From: Clostridiales bacterium
Lineage (GTDB): Bacteria > Bacillota > Clostridia > Oscillospirales > Oscillospiraceae
NCBI GenBank assembly: GCA_004556345.1
Contig: SFHQ01000007.1
Span: forward strand, 1 to 56,605
Reading direction: 5' to 3'
DNA length: 56,605 nt
The notes beneath the pieces are model-generated. The model searched no databases. It saw only the letters and a list, made by a program, of their open reading frames with translations, and was not told the origin of the DNA. This document shows, piece after piece, positions 29,331 to 38,068 of this stretch (the stretch's first letter is position 1; the number at the start of each line of letters is the position of its first letter). The position numbers and the translations under genes were made by a program.

Positions 29331-31670
29331 ATGGCAACAAAAGAACGAGCGGGGGAGAAGCTGCTGCGCTTCCCCCGGCGGGACACCGTGAACGTATCCC
29401 GCCGGGCGTTTTTGGGCCTGGCAGAGGCCGGGGTGGGCTTTCTGCTGGGCGCGGTGTTGGCTGGGGCAGAGCTGTTTGGGCTGTACGCCCCCTTCGGCGT
29501 GGCGGCGGTGGCGGCGGCCGGGTCGGGGGTCAGCGGGTTCTGCACGCTGGCCGGGACCTGCTTGGGGTACTTGTGCTTGGAGGGCCTCACGGACGGGATG
29601 CGGTACGCCGCCTCGGCGATTTTGGTCTATGCGGTGGCCTTTGCCTTTTTTGATACGAAGGCCTATCGAACGGCCTGGTTCATGCCCGCCATTGCCAGCC
29701 TGCTGTGTGCCCTGACCGGCATCATCTGCCGGGGCGGGGACGGGTGGCACGGAGAGGACCTGATTTACTTCGTGACGGAAGTCCTCTGCGCCGGGGGCGC
29801 GGCGCTGGCCTACCGGGTGCTGTTCCTCCAGTGGCCGGAGACCTTGGACGGCCTGCGGGACCTGCCGCCCAAGGAGACGGCGGGGGTGCTGGTGCTGGGC
29901 GGCACGGTGCTGATGTCGCTGGCCCGCGTGGAGCTCTTGGGGACGTTTTCGCTGGGTCGCTTGCTGGCGGCGGTGGGGGTCATGTGGGCCGCCCGCCGGG
30001 GGCCGTGGGGCGGGATCCTGGCGGGGGCTGCCGCCGGGGTGGCCCTGGACCTCTCGTCAGGGAAGGACCCGTATTACAGCCTGGTCTTTGCCATGGCGGG
30101 GCTGGCCTGCGGCTTCTGCCGGAACCAGCGGAAAATTTTGACGGCGCTGGTCTATCTCATGGCCTGCCTGGCAGCGGTGCTTTGGAGCCGGGCGGGGCTG
30201 GACTATCTGGGCCTGCCCATCGAGGCCGGGGTGGGGGCAGTCCTCTTCCTGCTCCTGCCGGGGAAAAAGAAGACAGAGGAGGAGACTGAGGAGACGGCCG
30301 CCCTGCCCCAGGGCATCGCGGCTCCGGAGACCGACACCAGCCGGGAGACCCTGGCCCGCCGCCTGGACGAGATGGCTGGGGCTTTCCATACGCTTTATGA
30401 CAGCGTAAAGGACACTCTGCACCCGGAGGACAACAACACGGAGAACCCGGCGGAGCTCTTCACCCGCACGGCGGACCGGGTGTGCGTGAAATGTGTCCTG
30501 CGTTCCAACTGCTGGCAGCGGGACTATGAGGACACGAAACGCGCCCTGAACGACGCCACGCCCCCGATGATGGAGCGGGGACGGGCGCTGTCTACGGATT
30601 TTAACGGCATTTTTCAGAGCCGGTGCGTCCATTTCCCGGAGTTTCTGGGGGAGGTCAACCGGCAGCTGACGGCCTTTCTGCGCCGCCGCCAGGCGCGGCG
30701 GCGGACGCGGGCGGCGCGGGCGGCCCTGTGCAGCCAATACGCCCGCTTGGATCGCTTTTTGCAGGGGGCGGCGGAGGAAGTTTCCACCGGCCTGACCCCC
30801 GATCTGCCCCGGCAGGAAAAACTGGCCGCTTACTTAAAAAGCATGAACCAGACCGGCGGGGCAGTGTACTACGACCGGGAGGGCCGGCTGCGGGTGGAGA
30901 CCCCCGCCACCGGCGAGCTGGCCTCCCGGTCGGCCCGGCGGGAGCTGGAAGAGATCTTGGGCACGCCCCTGCGGGAGGGGCAGGTGCGAAACGGGCGCTT
31001 GCTCTTTGCCCAGTCGGAGCCGTTTCGGGCCACCGTCTCCCTGGCCGGGGCGCCCCGGCAGGGGGAGGCAGTCAGCGGAGACACGGGCATCTGGTTCCGC
31101 CGGGAGGACGGGATGCTCTTCCTGCTCCTGTGCGACGGCATGGGCTCCGGGGCCGGGGCCAAGCGAGAGAGCGCCCAGGCGGGGAAGCTGGTGGAGAATT
31201 TCCTGCGGGCCGGCATGGAACCGGGGGAGGCGGTGGAGACCGTCAGCTCCGCCCTGGCCCTGCGGGGAGAGGACGGCGGCAGCACCACCATTGACCTGCT
31301 CTCCTTCGACCTCTTTTCCGGGCGCTGCTGCGTCCACAAGCAGGGGGCGGCCCCAACCTATATCCGCCGGGGCGGACAGGTGAAGTGCGCCGTAGGGGCG
31401 TCGCTGCCTGCGGGCATCGTCACCGGCCGGGCGGCGCGGCCGGACGTCCATAAATTCCGAGGCGAGCCGGGGGACTGGATCGTTATGGTCACGGACGGCA
31501 TTTTGTGCGGCCGGGAGGACCAGTGGCTGCGGGACGTGGTGACCCAATACACCGGCAGCAGCCCCAGCGAATTGGCCCAGCGCATCCTGCGGGAGAGCCA
31601 GACCCTGTGCCAGGGAGAGGACGATGGGACCGTATTGGCGGCACGATTGGACAGAAGCCGGGAAAAGTGA
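29331..31670 (+). CDS. spoIIE: stage II sporulation protein E, PP2C-type phosphatase
   Basis: A 779-residue protein. Residues 1-310 hold a run of about ten membrane helices. A linker region (about 330-545) includes cysteines in VCVKCVLRSNCW. The C-terminal PP2C domain has LLLCDGMGSGAGAKRESAQAG near 600, GGSTTIDLLSFDL and VMVTDGI, with the aspartates for metal binding. In sporulating Firmicutes SpoIIE dephosphorylates the anti-anti-sigma factor SpoIIAA and so activates sigma-F in the forespore; it also works at the division septum. The gene is monocistronic. A ribosome binding site (AGGAGGGGGAAAGT) precedes the ATG. Confidence 0.93.
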   Translation: MATKERAGEKLLRFPRRDTVNVSRRAFLGLAEAGVGFLLGAVLAGAELFGLYAPFGVAAVAAAGSGVSGFCTLAGTCLGYLCLEGLTDGMRYAASAILVYAVAFAFFDTKAYRTAWFMPAIASLLCALTGIICRGGDGWHGEDLIYFVTEVLCAGGAALAYRVLFLQWPETLDGLRDLPPKETAGVLVLGGTVLMSLARVELLGTFSLGRLLAAVGVMWAARRGPWGGILAGAAAGVALDLSSGKDPYYSLVFAMAGLACGFCRNQRKILTALVYLMACLAAVLWSRAGLDYLGLPIEAGVGAVLFLLLPGKKKTEEETEETAALPQGIAAPETDTSRETLARRLDEMAGAFHTLYDSVKDTLHPEDNNTENPAELFTRTADRVCVKCVLRSNCWQRDYEDTKRALNDATPPMMERGRALSTDFNGIFQSRCVHFPEFLGEVNRQLTAFLRRRQARRRTRAARAALCSQYARLDRFLQGAAEEVSTGLTPDLPRQEKLAAYLKSMNQTGGAVYYDREGRLRVETPATGELASRSARRELEEILGTPLREGQVRNGRLLFAQSEPFRATVSLAGAPRQGEAVSGDTGIWFRREDGMLFLLLCDGMGSGAGAKRESAQAGKLVENFLRAGMEPGEAVETVSSALALRGEDGGSTTIDLLSFDLFSGRCCVHKQGAAPTYIRRGGQVKCAVGASLPAGIVTGRAARPDVHKFRGEPGDWIVMVTDGILCGREDQWLRDVVTQYTGSSPSELAQRILRESQTLCQGEDDGTVLAARLDRSREK

Positions 31671-31683
31671 CCTCCTAAACGAC

Positions 31684-31746
31684 AAAAAACAGCCCTTTCG
31701 GCGCAGGCATGCCAAAACCTGCGTCGGAAGGGCTGTGGCCTTTTTT
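31684..31746. terminator. bidirectional terminator between spoIIE and the PflX-like gene
   Basis: Long stem CAGCCCTTTCGGCGCAGG / CCTGCGTCGGAAGGGCTG (31690-31734). Six As precede it and six Ts follow shortly after, so it can serve both converging genes. Confidence 0.87.
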
Positions 31747-32638
31747 AGACTCCGGTCAAATCGAACGTGGGGATGTATTCGGCCTGAGCGGCCTCCACGC
31801 CTTGGGTGAAGCCGTCGAGGCCCAGGTTGGTGAAGTAGGCTTCGGCGGCGCGGATCTCGCTTTTCCGCAGGCGGCGGTCCAGGGGCGGGGAGTCGGCGGC
31901 CTTGCCCCAGGGGGTGTATTGGCTCATCAGGGAGAAGAGAATGGTGTGGGGCGGGAAGGTCTCAGCCACCCAGTCCATTACCTCCTTGGCCTGGTTCAGG
32001 CCGCCGGGCAAGAGCAGGTGACGGAGAATGACGCCGCGGGTCAGGATTCCGTTTTCATCCAGCTGATAGGGGCCGGTCTGGCGCACCATTTCCCGGATGG
32101 CGGCGCGGGCGGTTTCAGGGTAGTCGGCGGCTCCGGCGTAGCGCCGGGCGGTGTCCGGGTCGGTGTATTTGTAGTCGGGGAGGTAGATTTGAATTTTGCC
32201 CTCCAGGGCGGCCAGTGTCTCCACCCGGTCATAGCCCCCGCTGTTCCAAACCACGGGGACAGGGAGGGGGTCTTCCAGGGCCTGGGCGACGACGTGGGCG
32301 TAGTGGGTGGGGTTCACCAGGTCGATGTTGTGGGCCCCGGCGGCGATCAGCTCGAAGAAGATCTCCCGCAGACGGGCCACGGAGATGGCTTTGCCAAAAT
32401 CATTTTGGCTGATGCTGTCGTTCTGGCAGAAAACGCAGCCGAGACTGCACCCGGAGAAGAAAACGGTCCCGGCCCCTTGGGTGCCGGAGAGCGGCGGCTC
32501 CTCCCAATGGTGCAGGGCGGCGCGGGCGACCACGGGGGCGTCGGGCATCCGACAGCGGCCCTTGGCCTGGGTGCGGTCAGCCCCGCACCGGCGGGGGCAG
32601 AGGGTGCAGTGGGTGGGATCGTAGGAGAGCGTGGTCAT
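31745..32638 (-). CDS. PflX-like radical SAM protein (COG1313)
   Basis: A 297-residue radical SAM protein of the uncharacterised PflX/COG1313 group, related to pyruvate formate-lyase activating enzymes. The N-terminus has an extra cysteine set (CTLCPRRCGADR, then GRCRMP). The radical SAM motif is CSLGCVFCQN. VNPTHYAHVV and YLPDYKY are typical of this group. The substrate is unknown. I chose the ATG at 32638 because a longer reading would run antisense-like through mutY codons. The start overlaps the mutY stop by four bases, so it is co-translated with mutY. Confidence 0.8.
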   Translation of the reverse strand: MTTLSYDPTHCTLCPRRCGADRTQAKGRCRMPDAPVVARAALHHWEEPPLSGTQGAGTVFFSGCSLGCVFCQNDSISQNDFGKAISVARLREIFFELIAAGAHNIDLVNPTHYAHVVAQALEDPLPVPVVWNSGGYDRVETLAALEGKIQIYLPDYKYTDPDTARRYAGAADYPETARAAIREMVRQTGPYQLDENGILTRGVILRHLLLPGGLNQAKEVMDWVAETFPPHTILFSLMSQYTPWGKAADSPPLDRRLRKSEIRAAEAYFTNLGLDGFTQGVEAAQAEYIPTFDLTGV

Positions 32639-33684
32639 AGCAGCCCCTCCTCTGCGGCGGAACGGAAGGGGGCCAGGGCGCTGGGGAGGGCGTAGGTGTG
32701 TTCCAGCGCGGCCCGGTCGGCCCAGACCCAGCCTTCGGGCAGGGCGGGGGAGCGCAGCTCGGCCCGCTGGGCGGTCATGCGCCACTCGACGTGGGTGAAG
32801 ATGTGCTTCCCCGTCCCGGCAAATTCCGGTTTTCCGGCCAGCTGGTCGGCAAGGCCCCATTGGGAGAGGGCCTCTTCGGCTGGGGCCAGTTCGTTGGGAT
32901 ATTCCCAGAGGCCCGCCAGCAGGCCCTTGCTGGGACGGCGGCGGAGGGCGATCTTGCCCGCGTGGAAAAGCAAAAACACGACCCGTTCCTCGATGCGCCG
33001 GGGCTTTTTGGCGGGGCGGGTGGGGAGGTCCTGGGTGACGCCCTGGGCTTTGGCCAGGCAGAAGTCGGCGGCGGGACATTCGTCGCATAACGGCACCCCA
33101 TTGGGCAGGCAGACGGTGGCCCCCAGGTCCATCATGGCTTGGTTAAACTGGCCGGGGAAGTCCACGGGAATGACGGCTTGCAGGGCCTGGGTAAAGTGGC
33201 GTTTGCCTTGGGTGGTGGTGATGTCCGTGTCATCGGCCAGGACGCGGGCGGCAACGCGCAATAAGTTTCCGTCCACGGCGGGGACGGGCTGGCCGAAGCA
33301 GATGGAGGCGATGGCGGCGGCGGTATAATCGCCGATGCCGGCCAGGGCGCGGATGGCTGGGTAGTCCGTGGGGAAGACGCCGCCGTGTTCGTCCATGATC
33401 TGGCGGGCGGCTTTTTGCAGGTTCCGGGCGCGGCTGTAATAGCCAAGGCCCTGCCACTGCTTCATCAGCACGTCTTCCGGGGCGTCGGCTAAGTCCTGGA
33501 TGGTGGGGAAGGCCGCCATGAAGCGGGCGAAGTAGCCCAGAACGGCGGCGACGCGGGTCTGCTGGAGCATGATCTCGGACACCCACACCCGGTAGGGGTC
33601 AGGCGTCCTTCGCCAGGGCAGGTCGCGGGCGTGTTCCCGGTACCATTGGAGCAGCGGGATGGGGAGCATGGATAAAGTATTCAA
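32635..33684 (-). CDS. mutY: A/G-specific adenine glycosylase
   Basis: A 349-residue DNA repair glycosylase removing adenine opposite 8-oxoguanine. Catalytic Glu lies in VSEIMLQQTRV, the helix-hairpin-helix in ALAGIGDYTAAAI, and catalytic Asp in VDGNLLRVAARV. The [4Fe-4S] cysteines read CLPNGVPLCDECPAADFC; the first spacing is seven residues rather than the usual six. The C-terminal NUDIX-like domain for 8-oxoG recognition is present (KALRRRPSKGLLAGLWEYP-type region). It overlaps the PflX-like gene downstream and follows the RluA-family gene by 13 bases. Confidence 0.93.
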   Translation of the reverse strand: MNTLSMLPIPLLQWYREHARDLPWRRTPDPYRVWVSEIMLQQTRVAAVLGYFARFMAAFPTIQDLADAPEDVLMKQWQGLGYYSRARNLQKAARQIMDEHGGVFPTDYPAIRALAGIGDYTAAAIASICFGQPVPAVDGNLLRVAARVLADDTDITTTQGKRHFTQALQAVIPVDFPGQFNQAMMDLGATVCLPNGVPLCDECPAADFCLAKAQGVTQDLPTRPAKKPRRIEERVVFLLFHAGKIALRRRPSKGLLAGLWEYPNELAPAEEALSQWGLADQLAGKPEFAGTGKHIFTHVEWRMTAQRAELRSPALPEGWVWADRAALEHTYALPSALAPFRSAAEEGLL

Positions 33685-33697
33685 GAAAATTCGTCTC

Positions 33698-34588
33698 CTA
33701 TTGGTTCAGTAAAGCATTGAGTTCGGCGGGGAGGGGAGAGGTCAAGGCAATTTCTTCCCCCGTGATGGGCTGGAGGAGCCGGATGGAGGCCGAGTGCAGG
33801 GCGAAGCGCTGGCGGAGCTCCGGCAGCTCTTGGCCATAGAGAAAATCTCCGGCCAGAGGACAGCCTAAGTAGGCCATGTGGACCCGGATCTGATGGGTGC
33901 GGCCTGTCTCTAAGGCCAGCCGCACCAGGCTTCGCCCCGGACCGGTGCGTACCACTTCGTAATGGGTGCGGGCCGCGGCCCCGTCCGGGCGGACCGCCCG
34001 TTTTAAGATGGAATCCGACTGACGGCCAATGGGGGCGTCGACACACCCCCGCCGGGGGACGGGGACGCCTTCGCAGACGGCCAGGTAGGTGCGGCTGAAC
34101 TGGCCGGTCTGCAATTGGCGCTGGAGCAGCTCGTGGGCGTGGGCGTGTTTGGCCACGGCCATAAGGCCGGAGGTCCCCCGGTCCAGACGGTTGACGGGGT
34201 GAAAGGCGGCAGTCAGATGCTGCGCCTCATAATGGGCCATGAGAAAATTGGCCAGCGTGTCCCCGTGGTGGCCCAGGCTGGGGTGGACGGCCAGGTCGCC
34301 GGGTTTGTTCACGATGAGCAGATCCTCGTCCTCATAGCAGAGGGCCAGCGGGCCGGGGACGGGGGTGATCTGATCGCTGCCGGTCACGTCTCCAACGGCC
34401 ACGGAGAGAACTTGCCCCGGCTGGACAAAGACGTTGGTAAAGACGGGCTGGCCGTCCAGCAAAATGCCATCGGGCTGGTCCTTGGCCCGGCGGACGCCGG
34501 CGGCGGAAAGCCCCAGCTCCCGGCGGAGCAGGGTGCGGACCTGGCGGCCCGCCAGGGGTTCGGAGATGGATAGGGTCAGGCGGCGCAT
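33698..34588 (-). CDS. RluA-family RNA pseudouridine synthase
   Basis: A 296-residue pseudouridine synthase. An S4-like N-terminus (GRQVRTLLRRELGLSAAGVRRAK) precedes the catalytic domain. The catalytic Asp lies in HPVNRLDRGTSGLM, followed by RTYLAVCEG, TGRTHQIRVHMAYLGCPLAGD and FALHSASI. It modifies rRNA or tRNA uridines; whether it is RluD, RluC or YlyB-like cannot be told here. First gene of a leftward group with mutY and the PflX-like gene. Confidence 0.9.
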   Translation of the reverse strand: MRRLTLSISEPLAGRQVRTLLRRELGLSAAGVRRAKDQPDGILLDGQPVFTNVFVQPGQVLSVAVGDVTGSDQITPVPGPLALCYEDEDLLIVNKPGDLAVHPSLGHHGDTLANFLMAHYEAQHLTAAFHPVNRLDRGTSGLMAVAKHAHAHELLQRQLQTGQFSRTYLAVCEGVPVPRRGCVDAPIGRQSDSILKRAVRPDGAAARTHYEVVRTGPGRSLVRLALETGRTHQIRVHMAYLGCPLAGDFLYGQELPELRQRFALHSASIRLLQPITGEEIALTSPLPAELNALLNQ

Positions 34589-34668
34589 GAGGGGCCTCCC
34601 TTCTTTTCTCTGGTGTTAGCAGTCGGGGTGTGGTATAATCAAAAGCAGAAGCCACCTACAGTTTTTTC

Positions 34669-34770
34669 GTAGGGGCCGCAGACCTCTGCGGCCCAAACCT
34701 GTAGTGCAGTACCGCTTATCGAACCCCCTGCTCCCCACCCATGCGGGCCGCAGGGGTCTGCGGCCCCTAC
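34669..34770. repeat. foldback repeat with 26-bp inverted ends
   Basis: The left end (34669-34694, starting GTAGGGGCCGCAGACC) and right end (34745-34770, ending GTCTGCGGCCCCTAC) are inverted copies differing at one base, separated by 50 bases. The right end is identical to 54831-54856. Each unit is itself a palindrome around the AGACC/GGTCT core. It lies between divergent genes. It looks like a small dispersed repeat of the REP/MITE kind; no transposase is present. Confidence 0.75.
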
Positions 34771-34800
34771 AAAGTGATGCAAAGTAATGCCAAAGTAATG
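34770..34800 (+). repeat. three tandem copies of CAAAGTRATG
   Basis: CAAAGTGATG, CAAAGTAATG and CAAAGTAATG follow one another with one extra C before the third. They adjoin the right end of the foldback repeat, upstream of the flavodoxin gene. They could be slippage products or binding sites; nothing else supports either. Confidence 0.6.
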
Positions 34801-34872
34801 ACAAGAGATACGAACGGAAAACGCAGTGCAGAGCAACACGACGCGATAGGGGCAATAAGGAGGTCATCTTTT

Positions 34873-35415
34873 ATGAACGGTATCATTCTCTACGGCAGCC
34901 GTTACGGCGCGTCCCAACAGTATGCCCAGGCGTTGGAAGGGCGGACGGGCCTGCCTGCGGTGTCCTACAACGAGATCAAGGATTTCAGCCCCTTTGACAC
35001 CATCGTGTACATCGGCGGCGTGTATGCGGGCCGGACAGTGGGCCTGGCGAAGACGGTCCGCCGCCTGCCCACAGACCACCCCTTCCGGCTGCTGGTGGCC
35101 ACCGTCGGCCTGTCTGACCCCAGCAACGAGGACAGCATGCTGAACATCCGGGAGCACCTGGCGGAGGAGCTGACGCCCGCGATCTTTATTCGCACGGCCC
35201 ACGTTCACCTGCGGGGAGCGATGGATTACAGCATCTTGCAGCCCAAGGATAAGCTGATGATGAAGGGCTTCTGCACCATCCTGCGCCGCCAGCCCGTCCA
35301 CGAGCGGTCGGCGGAGACGCAGGCCATTCTGGATGGTTACGGCAAGGCGGTGGACTACATCGACTTTGATGCTCTGCGCCCCATTCAGGAATGGCTGGAG
35401 AGCGGGAGCAAGTAA
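34873..35415 (+). CDS. flavodoxin-domain protein
   Basis: A 180-residue protein with a flavodoxin-like fold. The N-terminus GIILYGSRYGASQQYAQALEGRTG matches the FMN phosphate loop of the flavodoxin_5/HemG-like family. FDTIVYIGGVYAGRTVGLAKTV is the second flavin contact region. It could be an electron carrier or a menaquinone-dependent protoporphyrinogen oxidase-like protein, though no heme genes lie nearby. AAGGAGG lies 8-10 bases upstream of the chosen ATG. Its promoter is unclear; TATAAT at 34633-34638 would give a long leader through the foldback repeat. Confidence 0.78.
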   Translation: MNGIILYGSRYGASQQYAQALEGRTGLPAVSYNEIKDFSPFDTIVYIGGVYAGRTVGLAKTVRRLPTDHPFRLLVATVGLSDPSNEDSMLNIREHLAEELTPAIFIRTAHVHLRGAMDYSILQPKDKLMMKGFCTILRRQPVHERSAETQAILDGYGKAVDYIDFDALRPIQEWLESGSK

Positions 35416-35442
35416 AAAATCAACTGATTATAGCACGAAGAG

Positions 35443-35470
35443 GCGCCCGCTGGCAACTGCCAGCGGGCGC
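35443..35470. terminator. hairpin between convergent genes
   Basis: Perfect 13-bp stem GCGCCCGCTGGCA / TGCCAGCGGGCGC with a two-base loop, between the flavodoxin gene and pgsA. It has no T run on either side, so it may act as an mRNA 3' end stabiliser or weak bidirectional terminator. Confidence 0.55.
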
Positions 35471-35494
35471 TGTGTGTAGAAAGAAGATAGGGCG

Positions 35495-36025
35495 TTACAT
35501 CTCCCCGTTGGCCAGCACGTCGCGGTTTTTGATGAAATACTCGACACCGGAGTAGATGGTCGTGAGCAGGATGATCCAGACGCACACCAGGCGCAGGGTG
35601 ACGGCGTTGGACAGCAGGAGCATGAGGCAGATGCAGACCATGGTGGAGGCCGTCTTTACCTTGCCGGACTTGGCAGCGGCGATGACGCGGCCCTGCTCCA
35701 CGGCCACCAGGCGCAGGCCGGTAACGGCCAGCTCCCGGGCGATGACGATGAAGAAGGCCCAGGCGGCCATCCAGCCGGCCTGGACGAACCAGGCCATGGC
35801 GGACATGACCAGGAGCTTGTCGGCCAGAGGATCCATGAACTTGCCAAAGTCCGTGACCTGGTTGTAGTGGCGGGCCACGTAGCCGTCCACGAAGTCCGTG
35901 ATGCTGGCCAGGATGAAAACGCCTAAGGCGGCCAGCAGATGGTGGGTGAAGTCCTGGTAGAGCAGGACGATGAAAATGGGGATCATCACCACCCGGCAGA
36001 GGGTGAGTTTGTTTGCAGTGGTCAT
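35495..36025 (-). CDS. pgsA: CDP-diacylglycerol-glycerol-3-phosphate 3-phosphatidyltransferase
   Basis: A 176-residue membrane enzyme making phosphatidylglycerol phosphate. The CDP-alcohol phosphotransferase signature is complete in DFVDGYVARHYNQVTDFGKF followed by MDPLADK. Several hydrophobic helices flank it. It is the last gene of the DUF1385-prmC-recA-recX-rimO-pgsA operon and overlaps rimO by four bases. The pgsA-near-recA order is common in Firmicutes. Confidence 0.93.
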   Translation of the reverse strand: MTTANKLTLCRVVMIPIFIVLLYQDFTHHLLAALGVFILASITDFVDGYVARHYNQVTDFGKFMDPLADKLLVMSAMAWFVQAGWMAAWAFFIVIARELAVTGLRLVAVEQGRVIAAAKSGKVKTASTMVCICLMLLLSNAVTLRLVCVWIILLTTIYSGVEYFIKNRDVLANGEM

Positions 36026-37434
36026 TGGGCTCCCTCCTCGTCGTCGTCATAGCGCACACCGACCAGCTCGCCGTCGTAGAAGTTGGTGACCTTGACGCGG
36101 TAGAAGCCGCCGGGGCGCACGCCGCCCTCTTCCCCCTCGAAGTGGACCAGACCGTCGATGTCGGGGGAGTCGGCGGCGCTGCGGCCGTAGTAGAGCTCGG
36201 TCTCGTCGTCGTAGCCCTCGCAGAGGACCTCGATGACCTTGCCGACCATGTTCGCACAGTAGTCATCCACGATGCGCATTTGCAGGTCGGTGAGCAGCTC
36301 GACGCGGCGGCGCTTCACGTCCTCGTCTACCTGATCGGGATAGGTGGCGGCCAGGCTGCCAGGCTCCGGGGAATAGGGGAAGACCCCGGCGCGTTCCAGG
36401 CGGAACTCGTTGAGGAATTCACACAGCGTCTCGAAATCCTCCTCGGTCTCGCCGGGGAAGCCGGCGATGAGGCTGGTCCGCAGGACCAAGCCGGGGATCC
36501 GCTGGCGCAGCTTGCGGAAGAGGTCGCGGATCTCCTGCCCGCTGCCCCGGCGGTGCATGGCCTTGAGCACATGGTCGCTGATGTGCTGGATGGGAATGTC
36601 CAGATATTTGACGATCTTCGGCTCGTTGGCGATCACGTCAATGAGCTCGTCGCTGATCTCGTCGGGGTAGAGATAGTGCAGCCGGACCCAATGCACGCCC
36701 TCGATGGCACAGAGCTTGGGCAAGAGCTGGGCCAGGGTGCGCTGCCCGTAAAGGTCCAGGCCGTAGCGGGTGATGTCCTGGGCCACGACGATGAGCTCTT
36801 TCATCCCGGCGTCCACCAGGTCCTGGGCCTCCTGGAGGATCGCTTCCTCCGGGCGGCTGCGGAACTTGCCCCGGATGAAGGGGATGACGCAGTAAGCGCA
36901 GCGGTTGTCACAGCCCTCGGCGATGCGCAGCCAAGCCCAGTGGTCGGAGGTGCAGACCACTCGGTCCGTCTCCGGCACGGGGGCGTTGATGTCCCCGAAA
37001 AGGGCGGGGCGCTGCCCCTCCAGGGCCTCGTCGATGACCTTGGCGATGTCCTGGTAGCTGCCCACACCCACGAAGCCGTCTGCTTCCGGACAGCGCTCGG
37101 CCAGCTGGTCGTGCCACCATTGGGCCATACAGCCGGTGACGATGATCTTTTTCAGGTTCCCGGCCTGCTTTTGCCGGACGAGCTTGTCGATCTCGCCCAT
37201 GGCTTCGTCTCTGGCTTCCTTCAGGAAGCCGCAGGTGTTGACCACGGCCACGTCACAGCCCTCGGCACCGAGGGCGACCTCGTACCCGGCTTCATAGGTT
37301 TTCCAGATCATCTGCTCACAGTTGACCTGATTCTTGGCGCAGCCAAGGGAGACGAAGCCGACCTTGGGGAGGGGGACCTGGACTTCTTCGGGTTCCTGGC
37401 GTTCTTGCGTTTCCTGTACGTTATGTTCCTGCAT
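36022..37434 (-). CDS. rimO: ribosomal protein S12 methylthiotransferase
   Basis: A 470-residue radical SAM enzyme that adds a methylthio group to an aspartate of ribosomal protein S12. The N-terminal UPF0004 cluster domain starts VGFVSLGCAKNQVNCE with further cysteines in NTCGF and TGCMAQ. The radical SAM motif is CDNRCAYCVIP. A TRAM domain ends the protein. SLGCAKNxV distinguishes RimO from MiaB. An acidic 20-residue N-terminal extension precedes the domain. Confidence 0.93.
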   Translation of the reverse strand: MQEHNVQETQERQEPEEVQVPLPKVGFVSLGCAKNQVNCEQMIWKTYEAGYEVALGAEGCDVAVVNTCGFLKEARDEAMGEIDKLVRQKQAGNLKKIIVTGCMAQWWHDQLAERCPEADGFVGVGSYQDIAKVIDEALEGQRPALFGDINAPVPETDRVVCTSDHWAWLRIAEGCDNRCAYCVIPFIRGKFRSRPEEAILQEAQDLVDAGMKELIVVAQDITRYGLDLYGQRTLAQLLPKLCAIEGVHWVRLHYLYPDEISDELIDVIANEPKIVKYLDIPIQHISDHVLKAMHRRGSGQEIRDLFRKLRQRIPGLVLRTSLIAGFPGETEEDFETLCEFLNEFRLERAGVFPYSPEPGSLAATYPDQVDEDVKRRRVELLTDLQMRIVDDYCANMVGKVIEVLCEGYDDETELYYGRSAADSPDIDGLVHFEGEEGGVRPGGFYRVKVTNFYDGELVGVRYDDDEEGAQ

Positions 37435-37456
37435 GGTGTTCTCCTGTCATGTTGCG

Positions 37457-38068
37457 TCAGTCGGTTTGATATTTCCGCCGCTCGATGCCGGCGGCGATCT
37501 GAGACCAGGAAAAGCCCCGACGCGCTAAGGCGTCGGAGGCTTTTTTACATTCCTTGCGGTCTTCCGGGTCCCGAAGCTTTTTGGCCAGGAAGGCGTCGAT
37601 GGCGTCCTCTGCGTCGTCCATCTCGGCCAAGGCATCCTCCCAATCGGCCTTGGGCACCCGGCGGCGGTAGAGCTCGTTTTTGATCTTATAGAGACCGTAG
37701 CCCTTGGCCTGGTAATGCCGGACCAGGGCTTTGGCATATTCTGCGTCGTTGACCAGGCCGATGTCCACGGCCCAGGCGACGGTCTCGGCCGCCTGGCGCT
37801 CCGTGGCCCCTTTGGCCATGAGTTTTTCGTTGAGCTGTCCGGCGGACATGGCCCGCACAGAGAGCATATTGACCGCCCTGGCGCGCAGGGCGGCGGAAGC
37901 GGCGGCGGATCTCAGCGCGTCAAGGGCTGCCTCGTCCAGCTCCAGGCCGGCGAAGAGGCCCTGATCCAGGACGGTGCTTTCGGTCACCCGAAGCGTCTTG
38001 CCCCCCTCCAGGGCCACCGTCCAGGTCTTGGCCGGGGGCGTGGGAGGGAGGAGCTTCTCAATCCTCAT
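37457..38068 (-). CDS. recX: RecA regulator RecX
   Basis: A 203-residue helical protein. RecX three-helix repeats are visible: ALRARAVNMLSVRAMSAGQLNEKL, WAVDIGLVNDAEYAKALVRHYQAKGYG, and the later LARRGFSWSQIAAGI. It modulates RecA filaments. It overlaps the end of recA by 11 bases, the usual recA-recX arrangement. Confidence 0.88.
   Translation of the reverse strand: MRIEKLLPPTPPAKTWTVALEGGKTLRVTESTVLDQGLFAGLELDEAALDALRSAAASAALRARAVNMLSVRAMSAGQLNEKLMAKGATERQAAETVAWAVDIGLVNDAEYAKALVRHYQAKGYGLYKIKNELYRRRVPKADWEDALAEMDDAEDAIDAFLAKKLRDPEDRKECKKASDALARRGFSWSQIAAGIERRKYQTD

Noticed and set aside
34669..34770. CRISPR-like array from the repeated GC-rich palindromes.
   Set aside because: Only two units with opposite orientation and one spacer; no cas genes in the window.
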